The notes: generated by a model from the sequence alone, not told the origin. Shown: positions 12,075 to 25,500, counted from the first letter of the stretch. The stretch is 64,000 bases of DNA from Theristus sp. LFF4_11 (GCA_030248135.1 JASANC010000043.1:62001-126000), one strand, 5' to 3'. Numbers and translations are program-made.

Positions 12075-12854
12075 TATTATCTAAAATGAGTATAAAAGTG
12101 TAAAAATGGAGACGCATATAAAAGGAGGAATATGGCTTTGTGTATGCAGTGAGAGACTTGGCTCGACAACTCTTTTCAAGTCTCTGATGTGGTACACACG
12201 GATACAAGTACGTAAGAGCCATATTTTTGCGCCGTTTATTCATTATTTCGGTTGCACATGTACTTTGTAGACAATTGAAACTTTAACAATTGCAGTATTT
12301 CGGGCATTTAGCGACCACTAAAACCACTAAAATAACGATCAGACTTCGGATCACTGACACTGGTTTGCCAAGGACAAAGTGTATCGCAAAGGCATTGGGG
12401 AACGCAAGGTCTCCTTCTGTGGCAAAGGCAACGACTCACGGGACAGATAGTTTATCCTGCCACTAGAATTTGATAAAAGGGTGAAAATCAACGGAAGACA
12501 ACACCTTTTTGTCGCTGGTGCTGGTGTGTACACAGCTGTGCGTAAGTTAGCAACAATGATAAAGCTACATGCAGCAATGTTTTGCAAGCTCTGATTTTTC
12601 TGTTTTTGCACAGAATTTACAGAATTTCGCACATGGTGTGATTTTAGACTAAACTGAAGAGGACAATTAAAAATAACTTTAAAGTTTTTACGCTTTTCAG
12701 TAAAACAAACGCGACGCAAAAATATAGCTTTTATGTACTTGTATCCGTGTGTACCACATCAGAGACTTGAAAAGAGTTGTCGAGCCAAGTCTCTCACTGC
12801 ATACACAAAGCCATATTCCTCCTTTTATATGCGTCTCCCGCATTTTTAGATAAT
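12075..12854. mobile_element. Element with inverted repeats of about 150 bp
   Basis: The left arm (about 12075-12215) contains GGAGACGCATATAAAAGGAG, TGCAGTGAGAGACTTGGCTC and GTACACACGGATACAAGTAC. The right arm (about 12735-12854) is its near-perfect reverse complement. The left arm has an insert around 12085-12105. The single-copy centre of about 500 bp has a 122-codon minus-strand open frame (12351-12719) that I do not recognise. I could not find a clear target duplication. Confidence 0.75.
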
Positions 12855-13251
12855 GTCCATTAGTCCATTAGTCCATCCATCGGAAAAACTTGCAACTGCC
12901 ACAACTTCCGCGTTTGAATTATCCACCAAAACATACTTACCGTATCAAATTAATCCCATCAATCCGTGTCAAATTATGAACAAAAGTTTCGCTGGCCTTG
13001 AATCTGTACTTCTGTTGTTTGCGCGTCTTTGTGGAATCGCGATTTCCTCACCAGGTACATGTGCGCCACTTGATTTCCAATTTTTAAACTTAGAAATATT
13101 TTTCACCAGTATATATTATAGTTTAAAATATTTAAAAAATTTAAAATAAAATAAAAGTACAGTACATACATGTCAGACAGAACAGTAATAATGTCTCTGC
13201 GTAAATGAAACTTCCAGCGTTTTATGAGGTGAACTGAACTATAAGTACCCA
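12855..13251. other. Intergenic, no gene seen
   Basis: A 98-codon plus-strand open frame exists (12853-13149) but has no motif and ends in low-complexity AT sequence. I do not call a gene here. Confidence 0.5.
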
Positions 13252-13391
13252 CAGTCTAACTCTATAACATATTCAACTACCTGATTGGTTGGTTGTCACG
13301 TAATGCAGAAACCAAACTCCGCCTCTGCAGCAATTCATGCACAGAATGCATGCATCAACCAATCAGCCAGTTGGATATGTTATGGAGTTAA
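13252..13391. mobile_element. Palindromic MITE interrupted at its right end
   Basis: The sequence CAGTCTAACTCTATAACATA ... TGGATATGTTATGGAGTTA belongs to the same subfamily as 3829-3978 and 57781-57941. The expected terminus is displaced by the next element, so this copy predates the insertion at 13392. Confidence 0.65.
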
Positions 13392-13664
13392 GGCCCGTTT
13401 AACCGTCCAGACGTTGACGCACGTCGACGTACGGGGGCATAAACGAGCGCGTGTTCTAAAACCATCCGACACGTCAAGGCACGTCACGTCATCGTTTATG
13501 CGTCCGTATCTGACTGAACGTCGACGTACGTCGCCGTGCGGGTGCATAAACGAGCGCGAGTTCTAAAACAAGACGTGACGTGCCGGATTGCTCTTTTCTG
13601 CAACATAAACGAGGTTTGACGTGACGTGCCGTGCCGGATGCAAACACGGACGGTTAAACGGGTC
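13392..13664. mobile_element. GGCCCGTTT-terminal MITE
   Basis: 273 bp bounded by GGCCCGTTTAACCGTCC and GGACGGTTAAACGGGTC, with TTAA on both sides (13388-13391 and 13665-13668). It holds several copies of ACGTGACGTGCCG and ACGTCGACGTACG. The same internal motifs recur at 34559-34682. The superfamily is unresolved: a TTAA or TTA target fits piggyBac-like or PIF/Harbinger-like elements. Confidence 0.7.
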
Positions 13665-14006
13665 TTAACAATTTGAACTGTCTACCGACCAAGACTGGCC
13701 AAGATGCAATGTTAAATCTTGGAAGTCAATACAGTATCTTGGTCAGTTTTATTTCGTTTCTCAGTGTGTCAATTTGTAAAATTCGTCATTTGTGAGCAGT
13801 TTCAGCGTTTGAGTCGTGGTGCACAGGGTTGCCCTTAGCTGGAGGTTGGCCAGCATACAACGCACCGGGATGGATGGGTGATCAAGAAGCGAACAAAGCA
13901 AGTTCACATTGCAAGTGAAAATCGTTGAAAGCAGCGGTGGGCGGACAGAAGAAAACCGGCAACTCGCACTGCAAACGTTTTGTTAGCGACGTTCACTTTC
14001 TTGCAG

Positions 14007-15357
14007 GTAAACATCTCGATTTACACAGACGGCTACTGTTACACGGTCGACATTAGAGTGAGCGGCTACGGTCGATTCGCAGCAGCGGCCAAATTCCAGT
14101 GCACGCGAATAAAAGGCGGCACATTGGCAGTGATCCCTAATCAACAATTGGCGAACGCGATGCTCGCCAAGTTTGGATCGGTAGGTCGCGAAAATTTGTC
14201 CTTAAAAAACAAAATCCGAAACCTGTGGCGAGCTGCAATGCGGCGTGACCGACCGACGCAGCCAGCCTGAATGAATGTTCGAAGCCAAACACTACACACT
14301 TGTACCATTCAGTCTAAATTAAGGGGAATCAACTGGGATTGATTGGTGGTGACGTGCGTGCATGCTTTCTGTGCAGGCATTGCTGTGGTGAGGCGGAGTT
14401 TGGTTTGCACAGAATGAATGTATCACGATCAGCTGATTCCCCATATTTCAGAGTTCGATTGCACATGCTCGACAGAACACTGAAACGTTTGCTTGTTGAG
14501 TTTTTGCGTCTTTCGAAACTGACTTTGCAGTCCGCAACAACGGCGTATATTGCACTGCGCGAGATCGATTCCGTCTGGCAATGGTCGTGGCCGGATATGG
14601 AAGCCGGGCTGAACGTGCGCTTCCTGAATAACGCAAGTGCACGCAGCAAAGCGATGAATCAATCAATATGTTTACCAACCGTTGGCTAAGCGTTTTGAAA
14701 GATATGCACCCACTTCTTCCAGTGTGGAACGATGTCGCCGTCACGGATCCTAATGGCGTTTTTCGGTTTGAGAACGGCAAGTTAGGACGATCAAGTAAAA
14801 TCCACCGTCCATGGATGTGTCAATACCGTTCGTTCCTGGGTTCAGTTCATTCATGAAGCAATTATGGTCGACTGAATATTCAGTCTGGTCACACAGGCAA
14901 CCCTGAAGGTCCATTCGTGCTGAAGCGCAGGCGTCAACTTTTTTCAAGCACTTTTGCCTCCCGAATGTGCAGCGATGCGACGCCGTGCGTAGTGACGCTC
15001 GCACTTCCAAGCTGCATGAATGGCGCTCCGGGCACTGCCTGCTTTTGTTTGTTCTGGCAGCATAAAAGTACAGTTCAGACGAAAAAAGCGATCATCGATT
15101 CAGGTGACCCCGCTTGGTCGGATCAATTCCAACTGTTTGCGAGTGACGTGCGTGGCAAGCATACACACGAGCACCTGCAGTTGCAGTCGTTCGCGAGCGT
15201 TCACCAGTGCGCGCGCGCATGTGCGACACGCAAGCTGTGCGCTCTGTTCGCGTACAGTCGCGCGAATCGTCATTGCATTCTGTACCAATGGGCCGGAGAA
15301 GGCGGCGCTCAGACGGCACTCGGCTACAAGTTGTACACGAAGCGTTATGAGCATTAA
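14007..15357 (+). CDS. C-type lectin-like protein with C-terminal PAN/apple-like module
   Basis: Probably a secreted or surface carbohydrate- or protein-binding protein. Exon 14007-14180 follows cttgcag and encodes the first half of a C-type lectin fold (YCYTV ... CTRIKGGTLAVIPNQQLANAM). Exon about 14529-14635 continues with AYIALREIDSVWQWSWPDM. The next exon, after ttcttccag at about 14724, gives the family WND motif (WNDVAV) and closes with RPWMCQ. Later exons, about 14889-15073 and 15113-15357, hold a Cys-rich region and a segment (FASVHQCARACATRKLC, then HCILYQ) with the spacing of PAN/apple domains. The stop is TAA 15355-15357. No start codon or signal peptide was found, so the 5' end is missing upstream of 14007. 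A TA-type MITE sits in the intron between the lectin exons. Confidence 0.7.
14318..14463. mobile_element. TA-type palindromic MITE in lectin gene intron
   Basis: Recognised by TGCATGCTTTCTGTGCAGGC, ATTGCTGTGGTGAGGCGGAG and the terminal half GATCAGCTGATTCCCCATAT ... AGAGTTCGATTG. The termini are degenerate. Confidence 0.65.
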
Positions 15358-16706
15358 CCACCATCACCACTACCACTAGGACAATCATGCCTCGTTCCAT
15401 CGCGCACTGTGAACAGCGCTTTCGGCCACCGTGAGAAAAAAGTTCACCAGAACACGATATATTCAACAATGTTGACTGTCACTAGAGCTCTGTTTTCATT
15501 GATTACACGCATGCGATTGTTTTTTATTGAACTTTTTCCACTCGATTTCCAATATTGAACAATTCAAAACTATCGGCATAAACATTTTTTTCCTCTGATC
15601 ACAATAATAGCTGTGTGCGTTCACAATTCACACGGAAGCGCATATCACGGATGGATGAACAACGCCAATAATGAGAGAGTTTTAAAAACGAACGAAAACT
15701 TCAAGTAGAAAAGAAATCACAAGACAACCGAGTTTTAAGAAGAAGTGTACAAGTGACATGACAAACACGAATTGAACACAACTGCACAGCACGGTATGAC
15801 TGTGGTATGAACGGGTCAACAAATGGACAGTTTAAAATGCGTGCAAACACATTTTCTTCGGATGAAAACTGAATTAATAAGCTTTTTAATTTTCGTCTAA
15901 TTATGTTAACAGGCCGCAACGAATGTTGGCCACGCCACTTTTGTACCAAAATGATCAAAAAAATGATTGTTCATAAAACGGGGAAGTAGCGATGAAAGAC
16001 CATAACTGACAAAACTAAAACGAAAACTTGGGTTCACAAAAATGAGCAAAACAAATAAACAATGGAGAAACAAATGGTGACTATTATACAGCTACCCGGA
16101 GACAATGCTTTCAATAAATATGAAATCATAAATATTAAGAAAACTCCATAACAAATCATTTCCATAAGAATCACAGCTCCCTCTATTTGCCCTTTCATAA
16201 AACGCTAAATCGGGAAGTGAGCCACCGAATACCACCGAATACAGACTCACGATACGCCCGATAAAAGCAATAAAAAGTCACAGTGAACGAAGCCAATGAA
16301 AATCTTCAGAAAAAAACGAAAAAATAAGACTCATGTAAAAAAGTTAAAAAACGACTGATGTCAACAATGTCAATGACGTTACGGTAAATAAGTTTTCAAA
16401 ACATTTATCATTGTCTAATCAATGCTTTGCACACTTCCAATACACAACAGCTTGCCATAGCCGGTGGTTGGTTTGCGAATGTGAAAAATTGCCAAACAGA
16501 TTGCCAATATGAGCAACCCGGTACACAGGCAGATCCAGGTCCACTGTCGTAGTGACCCTTGCGACCCTTGTCCTAGGCCACGTGACCTGTTACCGCCAAA
16601 CAGACGATTGCTTAAAAACGGATATACAATAGGTTGCAACGAGAATGCCGAAGCCCAAAATAACAGCAACCACAAATGCTATATTACAACTCAAACACCA
16701 AACGAT
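15358..16706. other. Convergent 3' flank between lectin and BLTP3 genes
   Basis: AT-rich sequence holding the 3' ends of two convergent genes. Several AATAAA-like hexamers occur, for example near 16113. I see no further gene. The minus-strand open frame at 16415-16675 lies just past the BLTP3 stop and has hydrophobic stretches, but nothing else supports it. Confidence 0.5.
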
Positions 16707-19700
16707 CTACTGCTGTGCTTGTTGCTGTTTCGTTGTCAGCAGTTTCACCATCAGCGCCTGCGTCTCGTCCAGTTTCCGTTTCAGCGTTTCATTTTCCCGC
16801 TGCAGACTGATCACAGTGCTCTTTTCTTGTCTCAAATCCAAGTCGCCGAAATTCGTGGTGATCGTGCCGTTCGGCAGCAGCAGCGGGTTCGAGTTTTGGT
16901 CGGCCGCCGCGCCACCGGCTGGCAGTTTTGTTCGGCCGCTTTCTCGGTTCACTCGCTGTTTCAGTTCGTTCAGGATTGTGTCTGAAGCGTTTTATTCAGT
17001 GCTTCTTTCTCACTACCAAAACATTTCATTTCTGTTCAGTTCAGTTTCCATTCTATTAAGGTTTATGTTCATAAATTCGCGTAAAATCTTCACTTCAAAT
17101 TAACGAAATGTGAATAATCAATTCAAATCGCATGCAGGTCTGATTCAGAGAGAAAGAGACACGAGGCTTTCGATCCGTAAAGTTCACGAACCATCGGATC
17201 GACCAATCTGTACGAGGGTCTCGTTTATGTTGACATCAGTGCTCGGTTGACCGGGGTGTTTGTCGTCCTGGAACGAAAGAAACGGCTCATTTTTTATTCC
17301 AAAAAACCTCACAATTCCCCAAAATCGTTCCATGAACTCCCAGACTAGTTGACGATCTGACTAAACAGCGCAAGTTTTATCAGCTGCACTGCATCCAATC
17401 AGCTAATGCAAAAAAACAACAACAACATCAAAACAACACACCATCCGTTTTTATGTTTGTCCAGGTTTTTACCCATAAACTTGAGATTTATCGGATAGCG
17501 CATGTCGTCAACGCGAAAATCAGAACGAAAACGAGCGCCTGCAGTGGCATTCAGTCCAGATAATTCGAAAACGACAAAACAATCGAAAATAATGCCGAAT
17601 AAAAATCCTGAAAACAAAAACCCGGATTCTGAATCTGCAAATGTGAATCAAACTTTATTGCGACTGGTTGATCTCGTGACAAAACTACTTGAAGAAATGA
17701 AGCAGCAGCGTGAAGAAAATGCGACTTTGCTTCGGGAACTGAAAGAGTGGCAACAGAACTCGGGCAAAACTCCGGATGAATCGACAATCGACCCTTCGTA
17801 CGGCCGACCACCGGCGCATTTGGCTGCGCTGCCCCCTGACACTCAAGAATTCTTCAACATCGACCAAGCGGCTCGCCGTGACTTCGCGACACAGGATGAA
17901 GTGACGCAGCGGCAGAAAAAGAAAAACAATTGCGTCATTGAGAACCTGCAAGAAGAGCAGCCGCCGTTCACAGCAACTGAGGCAAGTCGCGGTGACCCGG
18001 AACTCAATCCGGAACTGGCGGCGGTCAGAGCTTTGGTGGCGCAGCTGGGCGGAGCGCCGACGTCGGTGCGCGAATGTTTTCGGATGGGCTCCGTTGCCAC
18101 ATTTGCTGACGCGACGCGTTCTGGTGGCCGCCGCACTCGACCTCGTCCGCTCAAGGTGTTGATTGACGATGAGGGGCGCACAAAGGAGCTGTTGATGGGC
18201 AAGGACGCAGCAGCGGCGCTGAACGCAGGACGATCACAGCAGACAGCTAAGTGCTTTGTTCGAGCGGATCTGACCCATGTTCAGCGGGTGATTGACTTTC
18301 GTGCTAGGGACGTGCTCCATCATGTTCGTGAGCGATTCAGGGGGAGGGGTAGGGCGTTTGTGCTGAGGGGATCCGGGACTGATGCGCACGCCATCTACGA
18401 GAGGGTGCCCAACAGTTCTGGATCCGGTTGGCGCATGCAGTTCTATTCTTTCCCCTTCGACATCGGTCTCACTGACAGGATGGATCGCGAGCTGTCACAA
18501 TCTGGTCCAATCCCCGATGGGCAGGGTTAGGTCCGCGGCTCTCTTGTTGGCGTGAATGGAAACAGACCGTTACTGGGAAGTGAAAATAAAAAATTGTCTT
18601 TCTATTTCTGTAACGCAAGGTCGCTACTCTCTTCGGGTAGACGGGAGGCTTTGGAGTGGTTGACTGATGTGGATAGCAAATCTACAATATACATCTTTGT
18701 GGAAACGTGGCTCGACTCAACGGTTTCTGACGCAATTTTAAGTAGAAATGGAGATTTCCAAGTGTTTCGATTAGATCGGATGACGGGAACTCGAGGTGGT
18801 GGGATCTTATGTTTAGTGCCAATTGGGATTAATGCGACTTTGGATATAGCTAAAACTCACACGTGTGCAGATTTTGAATTTCTCAGTCTCAAATTTTTTA
18901 TCAATAAGAAGTGCTTTGGCTTGGGAATAATGTATCGTCCACCACGATTGATTACTTTGGGGGGAAATTCCTGGAACCTGTTCTTGGAGACACTCCGAAT
19001 TCAATCTGAAGTTGGTTTAGGAGCGTTTATTTTCGGGGATTTTAACTTTCCCGATGTGTTTTGGGATACCAACTTGAGAACCAACATTTCCAAGGTTAGT
19101 CGAGAATTTGTGAACTTTATGGCAGACTTAGGGTTAGAGCAAGTAGTAGATAAACCGACGAGAGGACGAAACTTTTTGGATCTCGTTTTTTTGTCGTCGA
19201 AATGTTTTGTGGACCATTTGGAGTTGGCAAGCCCCTTTGGGCCGGATGATTCGTTCAGCGACCATCAATCTATTAGACTCATTTCTGCACTCACTATTTG
19301 TCCGAGTAAGAAGTCCCATATGACACGATTTCGGGACTTCAAAAAAACCAACTGGGATGATTTGCGTCATTTCCTGACGTCGCAAATTTCACCAGATCCG
19401 CAAAATGAGCAAGGCGAAAATGTACTGGGTAGTTGGTCCCTGTTTTTCAGGAATTGTCCGGATGCAACTTCCATGTGCTGGAAGTTCGAAGAAACTTGTC
19501 GTTTCCTCATACGCTCTTTTGTTCCAATCGCTAGAATATCCAATCGATCAGGCAGACAGCAAACCTGGAGCCCAGCTCTTCAACGGCTCCTGAATACTCA
19601 GATGAGATTAAAAAAACGGTTTAAAAACCCTTCCAAAAGAAACATAAACCAGTTCTTGTCACTCAGAGCTGTAAATAAGTTGATTAACAAACGAAGACGC

Positions 19701-22531
19701 CGCGAAGCATATCTGGCCGAAAAATCTGCACTATCGAGCCCTGATCCAAAAAAATTTTGGACTTACGTAAAGAGTAAGTTCTCTGACAATAACACTCTTC
19801 CAGTGTTAATGGACAAGAACGGAACGCATTTGTTTACAGATAAGGAGAAGGCTGATGGGTTCAGTGAGTTTTTTAGCTCGATTTTTGAAGAGAGCGAGAC
19901 TCACGATAACACCCGATTGGATAGTATTGCCACGCGTAGCACACTCAGTCATTTTACCGAAAGGGAGGTCTTCAACTCACTTAGACGACTAAAGAATAAA
20001 TCATCAGTTGGTCCAGACGCAATCCCAGGTATCTTCTTGAAAAAATTGGCTGTTTTTTTGGCCGAGCCTTTAGCTTCGATATTCAATGCGTCGCTCTTCT
20101 TGTCGGATGTTCCGCCAAATTGGAGATCCGCGATCGTTCAACCAATTCCCAAAAAGGGACGTAGTCCAAACCTTGTGGATTACCGCCCTGTGTCATTGAC
20201 ATCCAATTTGTGCAAAGTCTTCGAGGGCCTATTGAAGGATAGAATTTTAAAATTTTGTGTTGAAAATTCGGTACTGTCGCCATTTCAGTTCGGCTTTCTC
20301 CCTGGGCGTAGCGTTGAAATACAGCTATTATGCTGCTTGAATGATTGGACACGTAGTTGGGATTGTAATTATCCAGTTGATGTCATTTATCTAGATATTT
20401 CTAAAGCTTTCGACACAGTGAATCACAAAATTCTTCTAGAGAAACTGGGCACCTTTGGATTTGATGAAGTTTTGATTCAATGGGTTGGCGCTTACCTCCG
20501 CGAGCGTTCACAAACAGTTAAGGTAGGTAGAATGCGGTCAAAATCGTGTAGGGTGACTTCAGGAGTTCCTCAGGGTTCAGTCTTGGGACCTATCCTTTTT
20601 GCGCTATTCATAAATGACCTCCCATCAGTGATAAAACACAGCAAGATGTTTATCTACGCTGACGACGTTAAGTTATATAAAGAAGTGTCGTCTGACTACG
20701 ACCGCTCCCTACTTCAGGAGGACATAGATGCTATAAATGATTGGATGCAAAGAAACAAACTCAAACTCTCTGTAAACAAAACTGTTTGCTTGCATATTCA
20801 ATCGCGTCTCAACCCTGGTTTCAAATACTACATAGATGGGAACGAAATTGAGCATCAATCAACGGTCAGAGACTTGGGAGTCATCATGGACAGTAATTTA
20901 ACTTTTAAAGAACACATTACAAGGGTTGTAGCTAAATCAAGAAGTGGTTGTGGGTTGATGTCTAGATGTCTCAGAGTAAAAACCCAAAATCTTCAGCTGA
21001 AACTGTTTAAAACGGTGATTGTTCCAAGATTAACTTTTTGCCCCAGCGTCTGGTCGCCGTCGTTGATAGGGGACTGCAGAAGAGTAGAATCCGTTCAACG
21101 AAGTTTCACCAAATACGTTCAAGGAGTTGATTTAGGTGATAGTTACCAGAAAAGAATGGACGACCTCCAGCTTCTGCCGCTTTTCGTCCAGCGCATAATT
21201 TCAGATTTAATTTTAGTTTACAAGATTCTCACACATAAATGCCATATCCCCGAGTCTGTGGAGTTTTTTCAGGTTCACGAAGGAGAAATTGGCACCAGGG
21301 GTCACTCTCTTAGGTTGAAGGTTCCGATGGTAAATACGTCCATCCGCAAAAATTTCTGGGGAACGAGAACTGTTGTTCTCTGGAATTCATTGAGTCAAGC
21401 TACGGTTGCCTCCACTTCAGTCACTACTTTCAGGAAATCTCTGTTGCTGAGAGACCGGGAACTTGTGCTGAAATTCGCTGAAACAAAATTCTCGACAATT
21501 TTGATATAAATCTACAGGAGAGTCCGCTTCCTACCCGAAAACTTCCGCTTTAAAGGGATGCGTCTTTCATTCGCGCCAATCTCAGTCTCAAATCAATTCA
21601 TTTTAATTTTTTGTATTGGAGTTCCGCCGGCTTGACCCTGTCTGTCCAAAAGCTTCTCGCTTCTCACGAACTTTCAATGTAAATTACAAATTCTCCTGCC
21701 AACCTTTCTCGTCAACATCTTCAATCACAAAATTAGGTCTATAGTATCTAATTTTCCATCTCGATAGTTCCAGACAACTTGCCCCAAACGGTCGAGATTG
21801 TGACAGCCGCTTACTTGATTTTGCTTCATTTGTGTGCTCGTGCCCGTCAGTGATTCGCTTTGTGTACGTGTGCTGCGACAGCTATGAACTTCATGCGATG
21901 TGGTTTTTCGTAAACCAGCGATTCGACGAACTCGTAATTTACCAACCAGATTTATTTGTCTTAGTTTTTTTCAATCAGCAGTTTCAGTTTCAGTCTGACT
22001 GTCGGAGTCGGATTGTTTTGTTTTGTTTTGTTTTGTTTTGTTTTGTAGTGTCGTGTCTTGACTGTGTTGTAGTGTTTGAGTGTTTGTTTCGGTTGACTTT
22101 TTTCCTCAGTTGTGTTGACAGTTCACTTAAAAACCGGACATTTTCATGTCATTTCCTTTCTGATTCCACTTACTTTGAGGCATTCTGTTGTTTTGACTTT
22201 GAGGCGTTTTGTTAGGCTATTGGATCATACAATTGCTTTGTTTTGATTTGCTTTCAAAGAAAACTGGAATTCTGAGAGCGTAATAAAATCAATCAATCAA
22301 TCAATCATGTTTCAGTCAGTAACCAACACGACGGTACCACAGAGTCCCAATCATAAGTAGCCAATGAGCCGACAATCACTATTCCATCCAATTACCGTAT
22401 TACCTCTAATAAACCCCCATGGGGGTTTATTTCTTCAGCGACTTCTGGGGGTGGGGGTTTATTTTGGGGGGGGGGTTTTTTTTGGGGGGGGGGTTGGGTT
22501 TGGGGGGGTTTGGGGGGGGGGGGGGGGGGGT

Positions 22532-22570
<39 letters not shown>

Positions 22571-25500
22571 AATCATTCAATCAAATGAACAATCACCCAG
22601 CCAACCAATCAGCGAATCATTGAATCAATGAATGAATTATTCACCAGTCATCCAATCAATCAGTCAATCAGCCAACAAACCAATTAACCCACTTCCTCAC
22701 TGAACCAACCAATCAACAACCAATAATCGTCGCATCAATCAATCCACTAACGAATCACCCAACCAGGCCAATAACCAATCAGTGCACCGACCGTGATCGT
22801 GACGCGCACGCATCTCGCGAGCACACTGAGCGCCGTCTGCTCGTCCGGTGTCTGGTCGTCTTCGACGAACGCCGCCAGATTCGCGAGATTTCCGTTGCCG
22901 ATCTCGACGGCGCAGTGCTGCACGACGCCGGCCATTTGCGGCACGTCGCCGGGCGAGTTTCGGCCGAGCAGCAGTTGGAATGCGTTGCTGGTGGCGAGAC
23001 TGCACGAGAAAAACAACACAGTTCGGGTGGAGAAGTCAAGTGTTTTGAGAACAGACAGCCACATTGAGTAGTGGGCAACTCACAGAGCTGCTACACCAAT
23101 TATAGTGAATGTGGACGAACGTCACCCAGACTACTCACCTGTGTTCGGAGAGCGACTGCTGAACTGCTGCTGCTGTTGAGCTTTCTAAAACAATACGAAA
23201 AAACTGTTGTAGCACAGAGAACTGGCCAGCTGCATTCGAGACAACAAATACTTCTAACAATATCGTCGTTTTTCAATAAAGCGTTCCACTGCCGAAAGAG
23301 TGCGCTCTAGCACAGCGACTGGCTTGATAATGCTGGGACCATTAACAAAGTAAAAAAATTACAGTCGAACTCTAAATTAGAGGCAATCAGCTGATTGGTT
23401 GGTATGGTGATCACGTGATGCATGCCGTCTGTACAGGCATTGCTGTGAAGGGGCGTTGTCTGTCCCGCACAGTAAAGCACGCATCACAAGCTCACCAGCC
23501 AATCAGCTAATTGCCTATTAATGTCGAGTTCGACTGCACATTCAATCAGCGCACAGCACCACGTCCGAAGTGTGCCGACACGACCAACAAACAACACCAA
23601 CCAGGAGTAGCGGGGTGATTGGTCTTCAGTCGGTGCAACAACTCGCCATTGGTGATGTGCTGCCATTGGTGCAAGGCCACCGTGTTCGCACACAGCAACG
23701 CTCGCGTGCACGACCGCAGGCTGCTCGCGCGCAGCGACACACGGCCGAGTGACACGACCAGCGCAGACACCTGTGCCATTGGGGGGTTGGTGTTGATCGG
23801 TGGTTAAGGGTGAACGAGGCACAAGTGGCCGACACGAACGCATCACAGCACTCCACCAGTCGTCGACAAGACAAGCGTTGCAATTGGCATGCTAACTGAC
23901 TCAATTGAGTGAGCGACAACTAAAAACAACCCAGTTGTACATGTGTCTCAGTTCTACTTGACGCCACTAAAGTTTTCACGATCGAATCATTGCCAACCCA
24001 GTGGTGCTTATACTCATTCGCAACAACTCGACAGCAACCTTTTTGTCGCTGAGCCTGTCGATGTGTCGTTGCAGTCTCCGTTGTGTGTCCGTCTCCACCA
24101 ACGCTTCCTCGGCCTCGTCCACGGTGCCCTGCATGCGCTCACTGAACACATCGTCAAATGGCGCACCCTGTACCGGAGTAGTAAGAGAGTTTACAGATAG
24201 TAAGTGGTGACGACATGGTTAATTTTGACTCGCTTCTTTTCTTGCCCATAGTACACTTATCGTCGCACTAAATCTTTCAACGCCTGAAACAGAATTTTCC
24301 AAAAAAGGATGGAAATTTCCGCGATCTTGCTTCCCCGGCGAGATTTGCCAGACCCCGCCCGCACGGCAGTGCCTGCGCATAGAAAGCATGCGTCACGTGA
24401 TCACCAACCAATCAGCGGATTGCCTATAATTTAGAGATCGACCGTTCACCTCCGGCGTGTCGAGTATCACGAATCGTTCATCATCGGACATATCGGTCGT
24501 GATCGACAGAGCGTCATCGGGTGGCGGCACCGTGTCTGCAGGGTCAAGCAAGAAAACACGGTACACAGTCTGTTAATTGAAACCTGTCACAATTTCCTTC
24601 TGCAGAATACAAAGTCCACGAACGAAGAATAAACGGGATCGGAGTTAGAAAGCGGGGGCGCTCATGTAACCACCGCAAATGGGTTTTCACATTCTTCTGT
24701 GATGGTAAGTGTTGCGTGTTGTTCTGCGTTCTGTGACAAAAAAGGAACAGGTCTAAACAAAATACATTTTTAAACACGAAACAAATTCAAAGAGCATAAA
24801 CAATTACAAAATCAAAACATAATTGAAGAGAATATTAAACTTTCCAAAAAAACACCAACCAGAGTCCGAATCGGCGAAATTCGGAAAACTCGGAAACGCC
24901 GAGTGCTCCTCGATGCTGACGGCGACGACGCCGTCCAGAGAATGGACCGGTGCTCGATTGAGTGCGCTCTCAGACTCGTCATCACCAAGCAAATCTGTCA
25001 ATGATTGAAACGTGGTGATCAGGCATTTTTTTCACAATTACAGTCACACTCTAAATTATAGCCAATCAGCTGATTGGTTGGTGATCACGTGTGATGCACA
25101 TGTTTTTTGTGCAGAACAGCCGCAACCTCAACAGCACTGCCTGCACAGGAAAGCACTCATAACCACACGTGATGATCACCAACCAATCAGCTGGTAGTCC
25201 ATGATTTAAAGTTGTAGCTAAGATCTTATAATGGATTTCTAATCTCAAACATGCGCTGCCGTTTCTGTCTGATGGGTGCAACACAGAATGGACGCTGTTC
25301 ACCTGGCGGCAGGTCGCCTTCCGTGATTGTCTGCTGTCGTTCGAGCTGCGGCGACGCGTCTGCAAAACAAAACAGACATTTTCTAGTTTCGCTGGAAAAT
25401 GAATTTGTAAGTCAAAACAAAGCACGTTCATTGGCTATCTCGTAATCACCCGACCAATCAGCGCACGTGAAAATTTAAACGACGATTGAAGTGTTTGTCA

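Larger units (their letters stand above)
17463..22307 (+). mobile_element. LINE (CR1/L2-group non-LTR retrotransposon), copy 1
   Basis: About 4.85 kb, inserted in the last intron of the BLTP3 gene, opposite to it. It has a short 5' leader, ORF1 (17502-18530), ORF2 (18552-21509), a 3' UTR of about 800 bp with a TTTTG run (22013-22045), and a 3' end of AATAAAATCAATCAATC repeats. Short 3' tandem repeats instead of poly(A) are typical of CR1/L2-group LINEs. Compared with copy 2 it lacks 31 bp of leader (after CTTGAG, at about 17484) and the outermost 5' bases. Both ORFs are intact, so it is very young. Confidence 0.93.

Noticed and set aside
16415..16675. Minus-strand frame with a possible membrane segment after the BLTP3 stop
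   Set aside because: It lies in the expected 3' UTR with no splice link that I can support; family members end after the coiled coil.
22364..22631. Glycine-rich and proline-rich frames on both strands
   Set aside because: They are translations of the poly-G tract.
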